From Alphaproteobacteria bacterium (lineage in GTDB: Bacteria; Pseudomonadota; Alphaproteobacteria; Ferrovibrionales; Ferrovibrionaceae): a stretch of 64,000 bases of DNA. Shown here one piece after another: positions 53,116 to 62,293 of this stretch. The stretch spans positions 1 to 64,000 of the forward strand of contig CANJGB010000007.1 in NCBI GenBank assembly GCA_947473805.1. Reading direction: 5' to 3'. The notes under the pieces are model-generated. The model was not told the DNA's origin, did not search any database, and saw nothing but the letters and a program-made list of their open reading frames with translations. Made by a program: the position numbers and the translations under genes. Positions within the stretch are counted from its first letter, which is position 1, and each line of letters starts with the position of its first letter.

Positions 53116-53754
53116 GTGGAGAATCCCCTGACCGACGCCGCGTCCCCGGTGCACAAGCCCGAATCGGCCAAGGCGCAGCACATCCTGGCCGCCGCCGGGA
53201 CGGTGTTCATGCGCGAGGGCTTTGCCAATGCCAGCGTGGACGAGATCGTCCGCGAGGCCGACGTCTCGAAATCCACCGTCTATGCCCACTTCGCCGGCAA
53301 GGAGCAGTTGTTCGCCGCCGTGGTCGGCACCCAGTGCCAGCGGCTGGCAGATGCCGTCAGTCATGGCGATTCCGAGGTCCTGCCGCTGCGCGACGCGCTG
53401 ATGGAAATCGGCCGCCGCGTGCTGACCCTGTTCCTGTCGCCGCGCGGCCGCGCCATCTTCCGCATCGTCATCGCCGAGGCGCCGCGCTTTCCCGAACTCG
53501 GGCGCATCTTCTATCAGGTCGGCGCCGAACTCCTGCATCGCCGGCTCTCGGATTTCATTGCCAACGCCCATGGCCGCAACGAGCTGGTCGCGCCCGACCC
53601 GTTCATCGCGGCGGCGCACCTGATCGGCCTGCTCAAGACCGACCTGCAGTTCCGCTCGATGCTGTTTCCCGATCTTGAGTTCGAACCGGCCGAGATCGAT
53701 CGCAACGTGACGCTCGCCGTGGACGCGTTCCTGAAGATCTACGGCAAGCCCTAG
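53116..53754 (+). CDS. TetR/AcrR-family transcriptional repressor
   Basis: The product, 212 residues from GTG 53116, has a TetR helix-turn-helix: ILAAAGTVFMREGFANASVD then EIVREADVSKSTVYAHFAGKEQLFAAVV. A C-terminal ligand and dimer region of the AcrR-C type follows (GRAIFRIVIAEAPRFPELGR). It is divergent from an EmrAB-type pump and flanked by two matching palindromes, so it very likely represses the pump until a ligand binds. The start is uncertain: no Shine-Dalgarno is visible, and GTG 53149 is an alternative. Confidence 0.9.
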   Translation: MENPLTDAASPVHKPESAKAQHILAAAGTVFMREGFANASVDEIVREADVSKSTVYAHFAGKEQLFAAVVGTQCQRLADAVSHGDSEVLPLRDALMEIGRRVLTLFLSPRGRAIFRIVIAEAPRFPELGRIFYQVGAELLHRRLSDFIANAHGRNELVAPDPFIAAAHLIGLLKTDLQFRSMLFPDLEFEPAEIDRNVTLAVDAFLKIYGKP

Positions 53755-54578
53755 GCGTTGATGTAGCGCCCGCTCGGCATCTCGGTGATGGCGTAGCCCG
53801 AGCCCGCGGGGATGCGCACCACAGGGCCGCCCGGCGCATGCGGGTCAAACACCGGCATCACCGTCTGCACCGTCTCGCGGCGCATCGCCGTCATCGCGTC
53901 CGCGACGGTGGCATAGCCCACCAGCTTGATCAGGTTCATGTGGGTCGGGAACATCAGGCGGTACTTGCCCTGTTCCACGGTTTCCAGGGCGCGCTCCGGC
54001 CGCACCCAGATGGAATCCACCGACTCAAGTCCGTCGTGCCGCGCCAGCTGCCCCTTCGGCGCCTCGGCCAGGAAGAACAGCGTGTCGAAGCGCACCTTCG
54101 CCGTTAGCGGCGCGATCCAGTGCGCGTAGTGCACCAGTTCGTCCGGCGTGAATTCCAGGTCTTCGGCCGCCGCGAACTCCACCAGCGACAGGTCGTCCTT
54201 CGCCAGCGCGACGCGCTGCGTCTCCAGCGCCAGCACTTCGTCCTTCGTCAGGTACGTGTCGCTGCCGCGGCGATAGGCCATCAGGATGCCGGTCTCCTCG
54301 AACGCTTCGCGGATCGCCGCCAGCGCCAGGGCCAGGCGGTCCGGCGCCATGTCGCGGCCGGTGCGCACCCGCGCCAGCAGGTCGGGATGCGCATCGCCCT
54401 TTTCCAGTTTTCCGCCCGGGAAGACCAGCGCGCCGGCGAAGTGCATCTTGTCGTGGCGCTGCACCATCAGCGCCTCGATGCCGTCCGGGCCATCGCGCAG
54501 CACGACGGTCGAGGCGGCGGGGATCGGCGTGACGGGATTTGCGGGGGGCGAGGGGAAATGCTGGGGCTGACCGGACAT
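53751..54578 (-). CDS. Nudix hydrolase with split Nudix box (NUDT19-like)
   Basis: The 275-residue protein has the Nudix elements FPGGKLEKGD and AIREAFEETGIL, but they are separated by about 27 residues instead of the usual few. That insertion is known from NUDT19/NUDT7-related CoA diphosphatases. Later blocks are WIAPLTAKVRFDTLFFLAEA and MFPTHMNLIKLVGY. It probably splits a nucleoside diphosphate-linked compound, perhaps CoA esters. It shares a CTAG stop overlap with tetR. Confidence 0.85.
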   Translation of the reverse strand: MSGQPQHFPSPPANPVTPIPAASTVVLRDGPDGIEALMVQRHDKMHFAGALVFPGGKLEKGDAHPDLLARVRTGRDMAPDRLALALAAIREAFEETGILMAYRRGSDTYLTKDEVLALETQRVALAKDDLSLVEFAAAEDLEFTPDELVHYAHWIAPLTAKVRFDTLFFLAEAPKGQLARHDGLESVDSIWVRPERALETVEQGKYRLMFPTHMNLIKLVGYATVADAMTAMRRETVQTVMPVFDPHAPGGPVVRIPAGSGYAITEMPSGRYINA

Positions 54579-54612
54579 GAGGGGCACAGACTCGCGCCTG
54601 CGCCGCCATCTG

Positions 54613-55314
54613 TCAAATGCCCGCGGCAGGTCCGTCCGGCAGGCGCACGCCACCCAGAAGCGGCCCCATGTCCTGGCCCTGGACCATCAGCGCGCGGCTT
54701 TGTCCGGCCGCCCGCGGCGGCAGTGCGACCGGCGCATGGCCCGCCTTGCCGTCCCACGTCCCGAGAACGTCCAGGCGCCGCACGACGTTGTGGTAGGTGA
54801 ACGTGTTGCCGGCATTCTCGCCGCGCGTGATGACGACCGGCGCCGATGCAAGATAGTCGACCAGCACGATGTCGGCCGGTATCCCGTCGGCGGCAAAGGT
54901 CAGCACCGCGCGCGCGCCATCGACCGCTGCACTGAACGCCGCGACCTTCGCCTTTGCCAGCAGCGCCTGCACCTTGCCGCGGTCCGACCCCACGGCGTCG
55001 CCGGCGCCGTTCACGATCGCCTGCGGTGTATAGACCGAGCGGCTGCGAAAGCTCTTCGCATAGGCGCGCTGCCGCGCCGTGGCCCAGGTGGTGGAAAACG
55101 AATCCTTCCAGCCAAGATAGTCCCAGTAGTCGACGTGCAGCGACAGCGCCAGCACATCGGCCCGCTGCGCCATCGCGCCCAGAGCCGCATCCGCCGGCGG
55201 GCACGAATTGCAGCCCTGGCTGGTGAAAAGCTCGACGACAGGCACGGGCTTCAGTTCCTGCGCCGCCACGGGCAGGGACAGCAGCAGGAAGGCGAGGGGC
55301 AGCAGGTTCTTCAT
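54613..55314 (-). CDS. DUF1223 thioredoxin-fold secreted protein
   Basis: The 233-residue precursor has a signal peptide (residues 1-18, VAAQ). The DUF1223 start is PVVELFTSQGCNSCPPADAA with a CxxC pair (C35, C38). A second block LHVDYWDYLGWKDSFSTTWA and the RQRAYAKSFRSRSVYTPQAI segment follow. The fold is thioredoxin-like and may act on envelope thiols, but activity is unproven. It lies 34 bases upstream of the Nudix gene. Confidence 0.9.
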   Translation of the reverse strand: MKNLLPLAFLLLSLPVAAQELKPVPVVELFTSQGCNSCPPADAALGAMAQRADVLALSLHVDYWDYLGWKDSFSTTWATARQRAYAKSFRSRSVYTPQAIVNGAGDAVGSDRGKVQALLAKAKVAAFSAAVDGARAVLTFAADGIPADIVLVDYLASAPVVITRGENAGNTFTYHNVVRRLDVLGTWDGKAGHAPVALPPRAAGQSRALMVQGQDMGPLLGGVRLPDGPAAGI

Positions 55315-55441
55315 GCCGCCATGCTGCGCCGCCCGGACTTCACGGACCAGTCACGATGCGGTGATGGCGGTGCCCGGCCCTCGCTGGATGTGCCGGAATT
55401 CCGTGCTAGTATCGGATTCCGGATCAGGGGATCCGGTTCAG

Positions 55442-56857
55442 ATGTTCTTGCGCTTGCCTGCCGGCGTCGTGCTGGGTGTTGCGTGTGCGTTGATCATCCT
55501 GGGTGGTGCGGCCGAGGCCGCGCAACCGGGCCGTGTCGCGTTGGTGATCGGCAATTCCAACTACCGCGAAGCCCCGCTCAAGAACCCGCAGAATGACGCG
55601 AAGGCCATGGCCGCCGCGCTCCGCGACCAGGGCTTCGAGGTGATCCTGCGGCAGAACGCAAACAAGACCGACATGGAGCGCGCCATCGCCGATTTCGGCG
55701 ACAAGCTGAGTGAGGGCGCGACCGGTCTGTTTTATTACGCCGGCCACGGGATGCAGGTGAGCGGCCGCAACTTCCTGATTCCTGTCGATGCGCAGATCAC
55801 ATCCGAACAGCGCGTACGGCTTGAGACGCTGGACGTAGATGTCGTCTTGGACCAAATGGCCGCGGCCAAGAGCCGGGTCAACGTGGTCATCCTCGACGCC
55901 TGTCGCAACAACCCGTTCGAGCGCCGCTTCCGCAGCACTGGCGGCGGCCTGGCGCAGATCAACGCGCCCGAGGGCACGCTGATCGCCTACGCCACCTCGC
56001 CCGGCAAGGTGGCGGCCGATGGCGATGGCGACAACGGCCTGTACACCGAGGAACTGCTGAAGGCGGTGCGCCAGCCGGGCCTGAAGGTCGAGGATGTGTT
56101 CAAGACGGTGCGCGTCGGCGTGACACGGCGGTCGAACGGGGCGCAGACGCCGTGGGAGGCGTCGTCCCTGGTTGGCGATTTCTACTTCAAGGACAAACCA
56201 GTGGAGGTCGCGGTTGCGGCGCCGGCCCCGCCGCCCGCGCCCGTCATCGCGCCGGCCCCTGCCATCCCGGCCCAGTCGCTCGACCTTGCCTTTTGGGACG
56301 CGGTGAAGGGCAGTTCTGATCCGGCGGAGATGAAAGCCTATCTCGACCAATTTCCGACCGGCACGTTCGCCGCGCTCGCACGTGTGCGCATGGCGGCTTT
56401 GTCGGCACCCAAGCCGGCGCCCGCTCCGCCAATCCCGGTCGCGGCGCCCATGGTCAAGGTCGAACCTGCGCCGGTTGTCATGGCGGCTCCGGCATCGCCC
56501 GCGGCGAAGCCGGATCAGCAGGCCGCACTGCCGCCCGCCACGGCTCCGATGCCGGCCGGCACCTTCGACGGCAGGTACGAGACCAGCGTTGTCGGCCCCC
56601 GTGGCGCCCTCAAGATGCTCATCGACGTCGAAGGCGCGCGCATCACCGGCTTTACCACCGGCACCGGCGATTGCCGCGTCACGGGTGCGATCGACGGCAA
56701 CGGTGCGGTACGGCGCATGGAAATGTCGTGTCCGAGCGGCAACCGATATCAGTTTAGCGGCCAGTTCCGGGTCGATCCCGCCACCGGCGCGGTGCGGGGC
56801 GAAACCACCGAAGCCGGCGGCTTCTTTACGCCGAAGGTTCAGGTCTTCCAGAAGTAA
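55442..56857 (+). CDS. secreted caspase-family (peptidase C14) protein
   Basis: The 471-residue precursor has a signal peptide (residues 1 to about 26, AEAA). A p20-like caspase domain follows: [20 protein letters not shown], then [14 protein letters not shown] with His102 and [16 protein letters not shown] with Cys154, the catalytic pair. [14 protein letters not shown] and [14 protein letters not shown] end it. A proline/alanine-rich linker (about 255-380) leads to a C-terminal domain of about 85 residues ([20 protein letters not shown]). Bacterial orthocaspases cleave after Arg or Lys; some homologues lack activity. It is divergent from the DUF1223 gene. Confidence 0.9.
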   Translation: MFLRLPAGVVLGVACALIILGGAAEAAQPGRVALVIGNSNYREAPLKNPQNDAKAMAAALRDQGFEVILRQNANKTDMERAIADFGDKLSEGATGLFYYAGHGMQVSGRNFLIPVDAQITSEQRVRLETLDVDVVLDQMAAAKSRVNVVILDACRNNPFERRFRSTGGGLAQINAPEGTLIAYATSPGKVAADGDGDNGLYTEELLKAVRQPGLKVEDVFKTVRVGVTRRSNGAQTPWEASSLVGDFYFKDKPVEVAVAAPAPPPAPVIAPAPAIPAQSLDLAFWDAVKGSSDPAEMKAYLDQFPTGTFAALARVRMAALSAPKPAPAPPIPVAAPMVKVEPAPVVMAAPASPAAKPDQQAALPPATAPMPAGTFDGRYETSVVGPRGALKMLIDVEGARITGFTTGTGDCRVTGAIDGNGAVRRMEMSCPSGNRYQFSGQFRVDPATGAVRGETTEAGGFFTPKVQVFQK

Positions 56858-56949
56858 GTAGCGCAGCGCGCGGCGTCGCTTTGACGCGCCCGGTTGATGG
56901 AACATCGGTTGGCGCTCCACCGTTCCTGGGACGGGAACTGGAGATCGCC

Positions 56950-58269
56950 ATGAATATTTTTGCCGTCCGCATCGCCGCGCCGCTTCTGGCCCTGACGTTT
57001 TTTGCGCTCGGCGCCTGTTCCGAACAGGCCGATCTCCCGCTCTCCGCCGGCACCGGTCCCTCGCCGCAATTGCCGGCGCCGAAATCGGCGCTGATCCCGA
57101 CCGTTAATATCGCGCCCGCCAAAGGCTGGGCCGATGGTGCGTTGCCGGTTGCGGCACCCGGCCTCGCCGTCGCCGCTTTCGCCGACAACCTCGACCATCC
57201 CCGTTGGCTGTACGTGCTGCCGAACGGCGACGTTCTGGTCGCCGAAACCAATGCGCCCGAACGCCCGGACGAGGCCAAGGGCATCAGGGCCTGGGTCATG
57301 GGTCTGGTGATGAAGCGCGCCGGTGCCGGCACGCCCACCGCCAATCGCATCACGCTGCTCCGCGACAGCGATGGCGACGGCGTGGCCGACCTGCGCTCGA
57401 TCTTTATCGAGGGTCTGAACTCGCCGTTCGGCATGGCGATGGTGGACGGTAATCTTTACGTCGCCAATACCGACGCCGTCGTCCGCTTTCCCTATCACGA
57501 CGGCGACGTGAAGATCACCGCGCCGGGACAGAAGCTGGCCGACTTGCCGGCTGGTCCGCGCAACCATCACTGGACCAAGAACCTCGTTGCCAGCGCTGAC
57601 GGTACAAGGCTCTACGCCTCGGTCGGCTCGAACAGCAACGCGGCCGAGAACGGCATCGCGGTGGAAGAGGCCCGCGCCGCGATCTGGGAAATCGACCGCG
57701 CCACGGGCGCTAAACGCCTCTACGCCTCGGGCCTGCGCAATCCGGTCGGCATGGCGTGGTCTGGCGATGTGCTGTGGACCGCGGTGAACGAGCGCGACGA
57801 ACTCGGCTCCGACCTCGTGCCCGACTACATGACCTCGGTGAAGGACGGCGGCTTCTACGGCTGGCCCTATTCGTATTACGGCCAGCACGTGGACACGCGG
57901 GTGCAGCCACCGCGGCCCGACCTCGTCGCCACGGCGCTCGCGCCCGACTACGCGCTGGGTCCGCACACCGCCTCGCTCGGCCTCGCCATCGTGAACAACA
58001 CGAACCTGCCGGCGCCCTTCACCGCAGGCGCCTTTGTCGGCCAGCACGGCTCGTGGAACCGCAACCCGCCCAGCGGCTGCCGCGTTATCTTCGTGCCGTT
58101 CAGCAACGGCCGCCCGACCGGCGATCCGGTGGATGTCCTGACCGGCTTCCTCGACAAGGACGGCAAAGCCCTCGGCCGCCCCGTCGGCGTCACGCTCGAC
58201 AAGAGCGGCGCGCTGCTGGTGGCGGACGATGTGGGCAACTGCGTGTGGCGGGTGCGCCGGGATGGCTGA
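56950..58269 (+). CDS. sorbosone/glucose dehydrogenase-like PQQ-type beta-propeller lipoprotein
   Basis: The 439-residue precursor has a lipobox (FALGAC, Cys23). The six-bladed propeller has [99 protein letters not shown] and [20 protein letters not shown]. This is the L-sorbosone dehydrogenase family related to soluble PQQ glucose dehydrogenase. Actual PQQ use and substrate are not shown. A GGAACTGGAGATCGCC leader precedes the ATG. It lies 92 bases after the caspase gene. Confidence 0.9.
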   Translation: MNIFAVRIAAPLLALTFFALGACSEQADLPLSAGTGPSPQLPAPKSALIPTVNIAPAKGWADGALPVAAPGLAVAAFADNLDHPRWLYVLPNGDVLVAETNAPERPDEAKGIRAWVMGLVMKRAGAGTPTANRITLLRDSDGDGVADLRSIFIEGLNSPFGMAMVDGNLYVANTDAVVRFPYHDGDVKITAPGQKLADLPAGPRNHHWTKNLVASADGTRLYASVGSNSNAAENGIAVEEARAAIWEIDRATGAKRLYASGLRNPVGMAWSGDVLWTAVNERDELGSDLVPDYMTSVKDGGFYGWPYSYYGQHVDTRVQPPRPDLVATALAPDYALGPHTASLGLAIVNNTNLPAPFTAGAFVGQHGSWNRNPPSGCRVIFVPFSNGRPTGDPVDVLTGFLDKDGKALGRPVGVTLDKSGALLVADDVGNCVWRVRRDG

Positions 58270-58400
58270 CAGCAATGCGCGAAACGCGCGTCAATCGCGA
58301 TCTGCGTCAAGATTTCTATTTGTATCGCCGCGCTTGAAACGTCGTACGCGTGGACCATGTCTGATGCTCGTTCTTTGAACCGTGGATCTGATCAGGCACC

Positions 58401-58434
58401 TCGTCACTCCCGCACATGCGGAGTCCAGCGGGAG
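58401..58434. repeat. short palindromic intergenic element
   Basis: The sequence runs TCGTCACTCCCGCACATGCG then GAGTCCAGCGGGAG. CTCCCGC near the left pairs with GCGGGAG at the right end. It looks like the stems commonly found between genes of alphaproteobacteria. Only this copy was noticed in the window. Confidence 0.6.
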
Positions 58435-58450
58435 ACGCTAAATCTTGATC

Positions 58451-58550
58451 GCGCACCTAAGCGAGACCCGGCGAATCTAAGCCAGACTCATCGAATCTAA
58501 GCGGCGCGCAGTCAAATCTAGGCGGGAGATAGCAGGAATAAGCGGGCCGC
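58451..58550. repeat. degenerate tandem array, five 20-bp units
   Basis: Five consecutive 20-base units each carry a CTAAGC-like core at the same phase: CACCTAAGC, GAATCTAAGC, GAATCTAAGC, AAATCTAGGC and GGAATAAGC. Units 2 and 3 are the most alike. The flanks of each unit vary. The array lies between a dehydrogenase gene and acnA. No coding frame uses it. Confidence 0.65.
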
Positions 58551-58567
58551 CGCGCCCCGAAACGGCA

Positions 58568-58597
58568 GAAGGCCGCCGGCTTTCACCGACGGCCTTC
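58568..58597 (-). terminator. hairpin after acnA, possible terminator
   Basis: On the minus strand GAAGGCCGTCGG pairs with CCGGCGGCCTTC around TGAAAG, with one mismatch. It is 56 bases after the acnA stop. Only a weak TGCCGTTT tail follows, so it may protect the 3' end rather than terminate alone. Confidence 0.5.
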
Positions 58598-58652
58598 GCG
58601 GCTCTTGTTTCTCGCCGCCGCACCGCGCCGGCGGAAACAACATGTTGTGGCG

Positions 58653-61448
58653 TTACGCCGCCTTCTTGAGGTTGCGCAGCACGTAGGCCAGCACGCCGCC
58701 GTTCTTGTAGTACTCGATCTCCTCGGCGGTATCGATGCGGCACAGCACCTCGATGGTGTCGACCATGCCGTTCGACCGGCTGATCGTCACCGGCAGCATC
58801 ATGCGGGGGCGCAGGCCGCCCGAAATGCCCTTGATGTCGAACAGTTCGGTGCCGGTCAGCGCCAGGCTCTTGCGGTCGGTGCCGTCCTTGAACTGCAGCG
58901 GCAGCACGCCCATGCCGACCAGGTTCGAGCGGTGGATGCGCTCGAAGCTTTCCACCAGTACCGCCTTCACGCCCAGCAGCAGCGTGCCCTTCGCGGCCCA
59001 GTCGCGCGACGAGCCGTTGCCGTATTCCTTGCCGCCGATGACGACCAGCGGCGTGCCGTGGGCCTTGTACTTCATGGCCGCGTCGTAGATCGACATGGTC
59101 TCGCCATCCGGCATGTACTTGGTCACGCCGCCTTCCACGCCCGGCACCATCTCGTTCTTGATGCGGATATTGGCGAACGTGCCGCGCATCATGATCTCGT
59201 GGTTGCCGCGCCGCGCGCCGAACTCGTTGAAGTCGGCCGGCGTCACCTTGTGGTCCAGCAGGAACTTGCCCGCCGGGCCGTCCTTCTTGATCGAACCGGC
59301 CGGCGAGATGTGGTCGGTGGTGATCTTGTCGCCGAGGATGGCCAGCGGCCGTGCGCCGGTCACATCGCCCGGCGCGCTGGTCTGTTCCGTCATGCCGACG
59401 AAATAGGGCGGGTTCTGGATGTAGGTCGAGGTCGCGTCCCAGTCATAGGTCTGGCCGGTGCTGACCTTCACCTTGCGCCAGTTGGCGTTGCCCTTGAAAA
59501 CGTCGGCATAGCGCGCGCGGTAGCTGCCCGACGTGACGCACTTGTTGACCACCTTCTGGATCTCTGCGTTGCTCGGCCAGATGTCCTTCAGATAGACCGG
59601 CTTGCCCTTCTGGTCGGTGCCCAGCGGGTCGCGCGTGATGTCGATCGTCAGCGAACCGGCAATGGCATAGGCCACGACCAGCAGCGGCGAGGCCAGGTAG
59701 TTGGTCTTCACCTGGGCGTGAACGCGGCCCTCGAAGTTGCGGTTGCCCGAGATCACCGCACCGGCGGTGATGTCGTTGTCGGTGATCGCCTTGGCCACGT
59801 TGTCCGGCAGCGGGCCGGAATTGCCGATGCAGGTCGTGCAGCCATAGCCGACCAGGTTGAAGCCCAGCTTGTCGAGGTCCTTCTGCACCCCGGCCTTGGC
59901 GAAATAGTCGGTGACCACCTGGCTGCCCGGCGCCAGCGAGGTCTTGACCCACGGCTTGACGCGCAGGCCGCGCTTGACCGCGTTGCGCGCCAGCAGGCCG
60001 GCGCCCAGCATGACGCTGGGGTTCGACGTGTTGGTGCAGCTGGTGATCGCCGCGATGACCACGTCGCCATGGCCCAGGTCCCAGTTCGCGCCATCCACCT
60101 TGAAGCGCTGGCCGTTCTCTTCCGGCGTCTTCTTGGTGAAGGTCGGCAAGGCGGTGATGTACTCGCTGGCGACGTTCGACAGGGCGACGCGGCCTTCCGG
60201 CCGGCTCGGTCCCGCCATCGACGGCTCGACGGTGGCGAGGTCCAGCTCCAGCGCGTCGGTGAACACCGGGTCCGGCGTCTTCGGCGTGCGGAACATGCCC
60301 TGCGCCTTGGCATAGGCCTCGACCAGGGCGACGCGCTTGGCGTCGCGGCCGGTGCGCTTCAGGAACGACAGCGTCTCGGCGTCGACCGGGAAGAAGCCGC
60401 AGGTCGCGCCATATTCCGGCGCCATGTTGGCGATGGTCGCGCGGTCGGCCAGCGCCAGTTCGTTCAGGCCGGGGCCGTAGAACTCGACGAACTTGTTGAC
60501 CACGCCCTTCTTGCGCAGCATCTGCGTGATGGTCAGTACCAGATCGGTGGCCGTCGCGCCTTCCTTGACCTTGCCGGTCAGCTTGAAGCCGACCACTTCC
60601 GGCAGCAGCATCGGCATCGGCTGGCCCAGCATGCAGGCCTCGGCTTCGATGCCGCCGACGCCCCAGCCCAGCACGCCCAGCGCGTTGACCATGGTGGTGT
60701 GGCTGTCGGTGCCGACCAGCGTGTCGGGATAGGCGATCTCGGCGCCGGCCAGGCGGCCGGTCCACACCGTCTGCGCCAGGTATTCCAGGTTCACCTGATG
60801 GCAGATGCCGGTGCCCGGCGGGACGACGCGGAAATTGGCGAACGAGTTCGAACCCCAGCGCAGGAAGGTGTAGCGGTCGGTGTTCAGCTGGTATTCGCGC
60901 TCGACGTTCTTCTTGAACGAGTCCTTGTGGCCGAAGCTGTGCACGCCGACCGAGTGGTCGATGACCAGGTCAACCGGCACCAGCGGGTTGATCTTCTCCG
61001 GGTTGCCGCCCAGGTTCTTCATGGCGTCGCGCATGGCGGCCAGGTCGACCACTGCGGGCACGCCGGTATAGTCCTGCATCAGCACGCGGGCCGGGCGATA
61101 GGCGATCTCGCGGTCCGACTTGCCTTCCTTCAACCAGCCGGCAAAGGCCTTGATGTCGTCGGTCTTGACCGACGAGCCGTCCTCGTTGCGCAGCAGGTTT
61201 TCCAGCAGCACCTTGAGCGAGAAGGGCAGGCGCGAGAAATCGACGCCCAGCGCCTTTTCCGCCGCCTTGAGGCTGTAATAGGAATAGGCCTTGGTGCCGA
61301 CCTTCAGGGTCTTGCGGGTCTTCAGCGAGTCGCGGCCGACCGAGGTGGTATCCGGCAGGGCAACCTTCCGGGCGGGCGCCTTCTTAACGGATTTTGGACG
61401 TACGGCGGCCTTCTTCGCGACTTTCTTCGCGACCTTCCTGACGGGCAC
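58653..61448 (-). CDS. acnA: aconitate hydratase A with lysine-rich N-terminal tail
   Basis: The 931-residue enzyme interconverts citrate and isocitrate in the TCA cycle. It has the 4Fe-4S cysteines in ITSCTNTSNPS and GCTTCIGNSG, TLVGTDSHTTMVNALGVLGW, GYGCTTCIGN, and the swivel-domain block GGKEYGNGSSRDWAAKG. Normal AcnA begins near DSLKTRKTLKVGTKAYSYY; here about 35-40 extra residues precede it, rich in K, A, R and V (RKVAKKVAKKAAVRPKSVKK). AAGGAG lies seven bases before GTG 61448, and no ATG or GTG start lies between it and the core, so the tail appears real. It stands alone on the minus strand. Confidence 0.95.
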   Translation of the reverse strand: MPVRKVAKKVAKKAAVRPKSVKKAPARKVALPDTTSVGRDSLKTRKTLKVGTKAYSYYSLKAAEKALGVDFSRLPFSLKVLLENLLRNEDGSSVKTDDIKAFAGWLKEGKSDREIAYRPARVLMQDYTGVPAVVDLAAMRDAMKNLGGNPEKINPLVPVDLVIDHSVGVHSFGHKDSFKKNVEREYQLNTDRYTFLRWGSNSFANFRVVPPGTGICHQVNLEYLAQTVWTGRLAGAEIAYPDTLVGTDSHTTMVNALGVLGWGVGGIEAEACMLGQPMPMLLPEVVGFKLTGKVKEGATATDLVLTITQMLRKKGVVNKFVEFYGPGLNELALADRATIANMAPEYGATCGFFPVDAETLSFLKRTGRDAKRVALVEAYAKAQGMFRTPKTPDPVFTDALELDLATVEPSMAGPSRPEGRVALSNVASEYITALPTFTKKTPEENGQRFKVDGANWDLGHGDVVIAAITSCTNTSNPSVMLGAGLLARNAVKRGLRVKPWVKTSLAPGSQVVTDYFAKAGVQKDLDKLGFNLVGYGCTTCIGNSGPLPDNVAKAITDNDITAGAVISGNRNFEGRVHAQVKTNYLASPLLVVAYAIAGSLTIDITRDPLGTDQKGKPVYLKDIWPSNAEIQKVVNKCVTSGSYRARYADVFKGNANWRKVKVSTGQTYDWDATSTYIQNPPYFVGMTEQTSAPGDVTGARPLAILGDKITTDHISPAGSIKKDGPAGKFLLDHKVTPADFNEFGARRGNHEIMMRGTFANIRIKNEMVPGVEGGVTKYMPDGETMSIYDAAMKYKAHGTPLVVIGGKEYGNGSSRDWAAKGTLLLGVKAVLVESFERIHRSNLVGMGVLPLQFKDGTDRKSLALTGTELFDIKGISGGLRPRMMLPVTISRSNGMVDTIEVLCRIDTAEEIEYYKNGGVLAYVLRNLKKAA

Positions 61449-61687
61449 GGCATTCTCCTTAGGGGTGCGCCTTGGCGCAGACGAACGGGATGGCCGCAGT
61501 TTGCCAAGGCGAGCGCGGCAAATCCAGCGGCGCGTGCCGGATTTGGCCCCCGTTTCCCCGAAACGAGACCATCCGACGCGCTGCGCCACTATAAGCGGCA
61601 CGGCATTTGCTCTTCGTTAATGCGAGGCTGGTCGACTCCAGCAAATCCGCCATTCCCTCCAGTGGCGGCAGTTCAAACCGGGACACC

Positions 61688-62203
61688 ATGATCCATTCTG
61701 CGTCTCCTTTCCGTCCATTCCTCCGCACGGCCCTCGGGCTGGGTGCGCTGGCGCTTGCGGTGGGCGGCTACTGGATGACGCGTCCGGACCTCATTCCCGA
61801 CCCCTCGCCCGAGGAACTGGGCCGGCTCAGTCCCGCCGCCGGCGGCGATGCCACCGGTCAGATGACAATCAGCATGGTGATCCCCGCCCAGCTGGCCGCC
61901 ACCGTGCCGACCGCCATCCGGGTCGAACGCACCGGCCGCGCGGCTTCTTCCAGCCCGTTCAACCTCTGTTTCGATGGCACGACCGGCGCCGGCTACCGCC
62001 TCAGCATGGCCGATGCCGTCCCGACCCAGCAGCTGGTTCGCCTGGGCAGCAACGGTCCGGCCGTTGTCGCCGGCGGTGCGGCGCCCAGTGCTGTCATGAC
62101 CCAGTCGTGCCGCGAGGCCGACAGCCGCCCGTTCAGCCTGCAATATGCCGAGGCTCCGGCAGCGTTCGACCGGCCGGTCACGGTCATGGTTACGCCCCAG
62201 TAG
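61688..62203 (+). CDS. exported small protein, possible pilus/coat subunit
   Basis: The 171-residue protein has an N-terminal hydrophobic segment (about 12-30, TALGLGALALAVGGY) after a short basic start. The exported part contains MTISMVIPAQLAATVPTAIR, FNLCFDGTTGAGYRLSMADA and a second cysteine (TQSCREADSRPFSLQY), which may form a disulphide. It ends VTVMVTPQ. The next gene encodes a relative of the same design, and a PapD-like chaperone follows. This context suggests a structural subunit of a chaperone-usher fibre; I recognise no named family. ATG 61688 is used. Confidence 0.6.
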   Translation: MIHSASPFRPFLRTALGLGALALAVGGYWMTRPDLIPDPSPEELGRLSPAAGGDATGQMTISMVIPAQLAATVPTAIRVERTGRAASSSPFNLCFDGTTGAGYRLSMADAVPTQQLVRLGSNGPAVVAGGAAPSAVMTQSCREADSRPFSLQYAEAPAAFDRPVTVMVTPQ

Positions 62204-62293
62204 TCAGGACTAAACGCCTAGGTTTTTCCGGCCCGAACAGGTTTAGCCTTCCAGACGTTACCGCAGAGAGCGGCGACGTGCGCTGGAGGGCAC

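Larger units (their letters stand above)
58270..58652. other. gene-free gap with repeats before acnA
   Basis: This 383-base stretch between convergent genes has no convincing gene. It holds an ACTCCCGC...GCGGGAG palindromic element (58401-58434), a degenerate 20-bp tandem array (58451-58550) and a hairpin near the acnA end (58568-58597). The first 110 bases are lower in GC than the genes around and show nothing else I can name. Confidence 0.75.

Noticed and set aside
58451-58550. A CRISPR array
   Set aside because: Units are 20 bp head to tail with degenerate bases and no unique spacers of constant length, and no cas gene is present.
58605-61691. A very long open frame on the plus strand opposite acnA
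   Set aside because: Its product is arginine, valine, aspartate and histidine rich without domains, as expected for the antisense frame of a GC-rich gene; the minus-strand frame is a complete aconitase.
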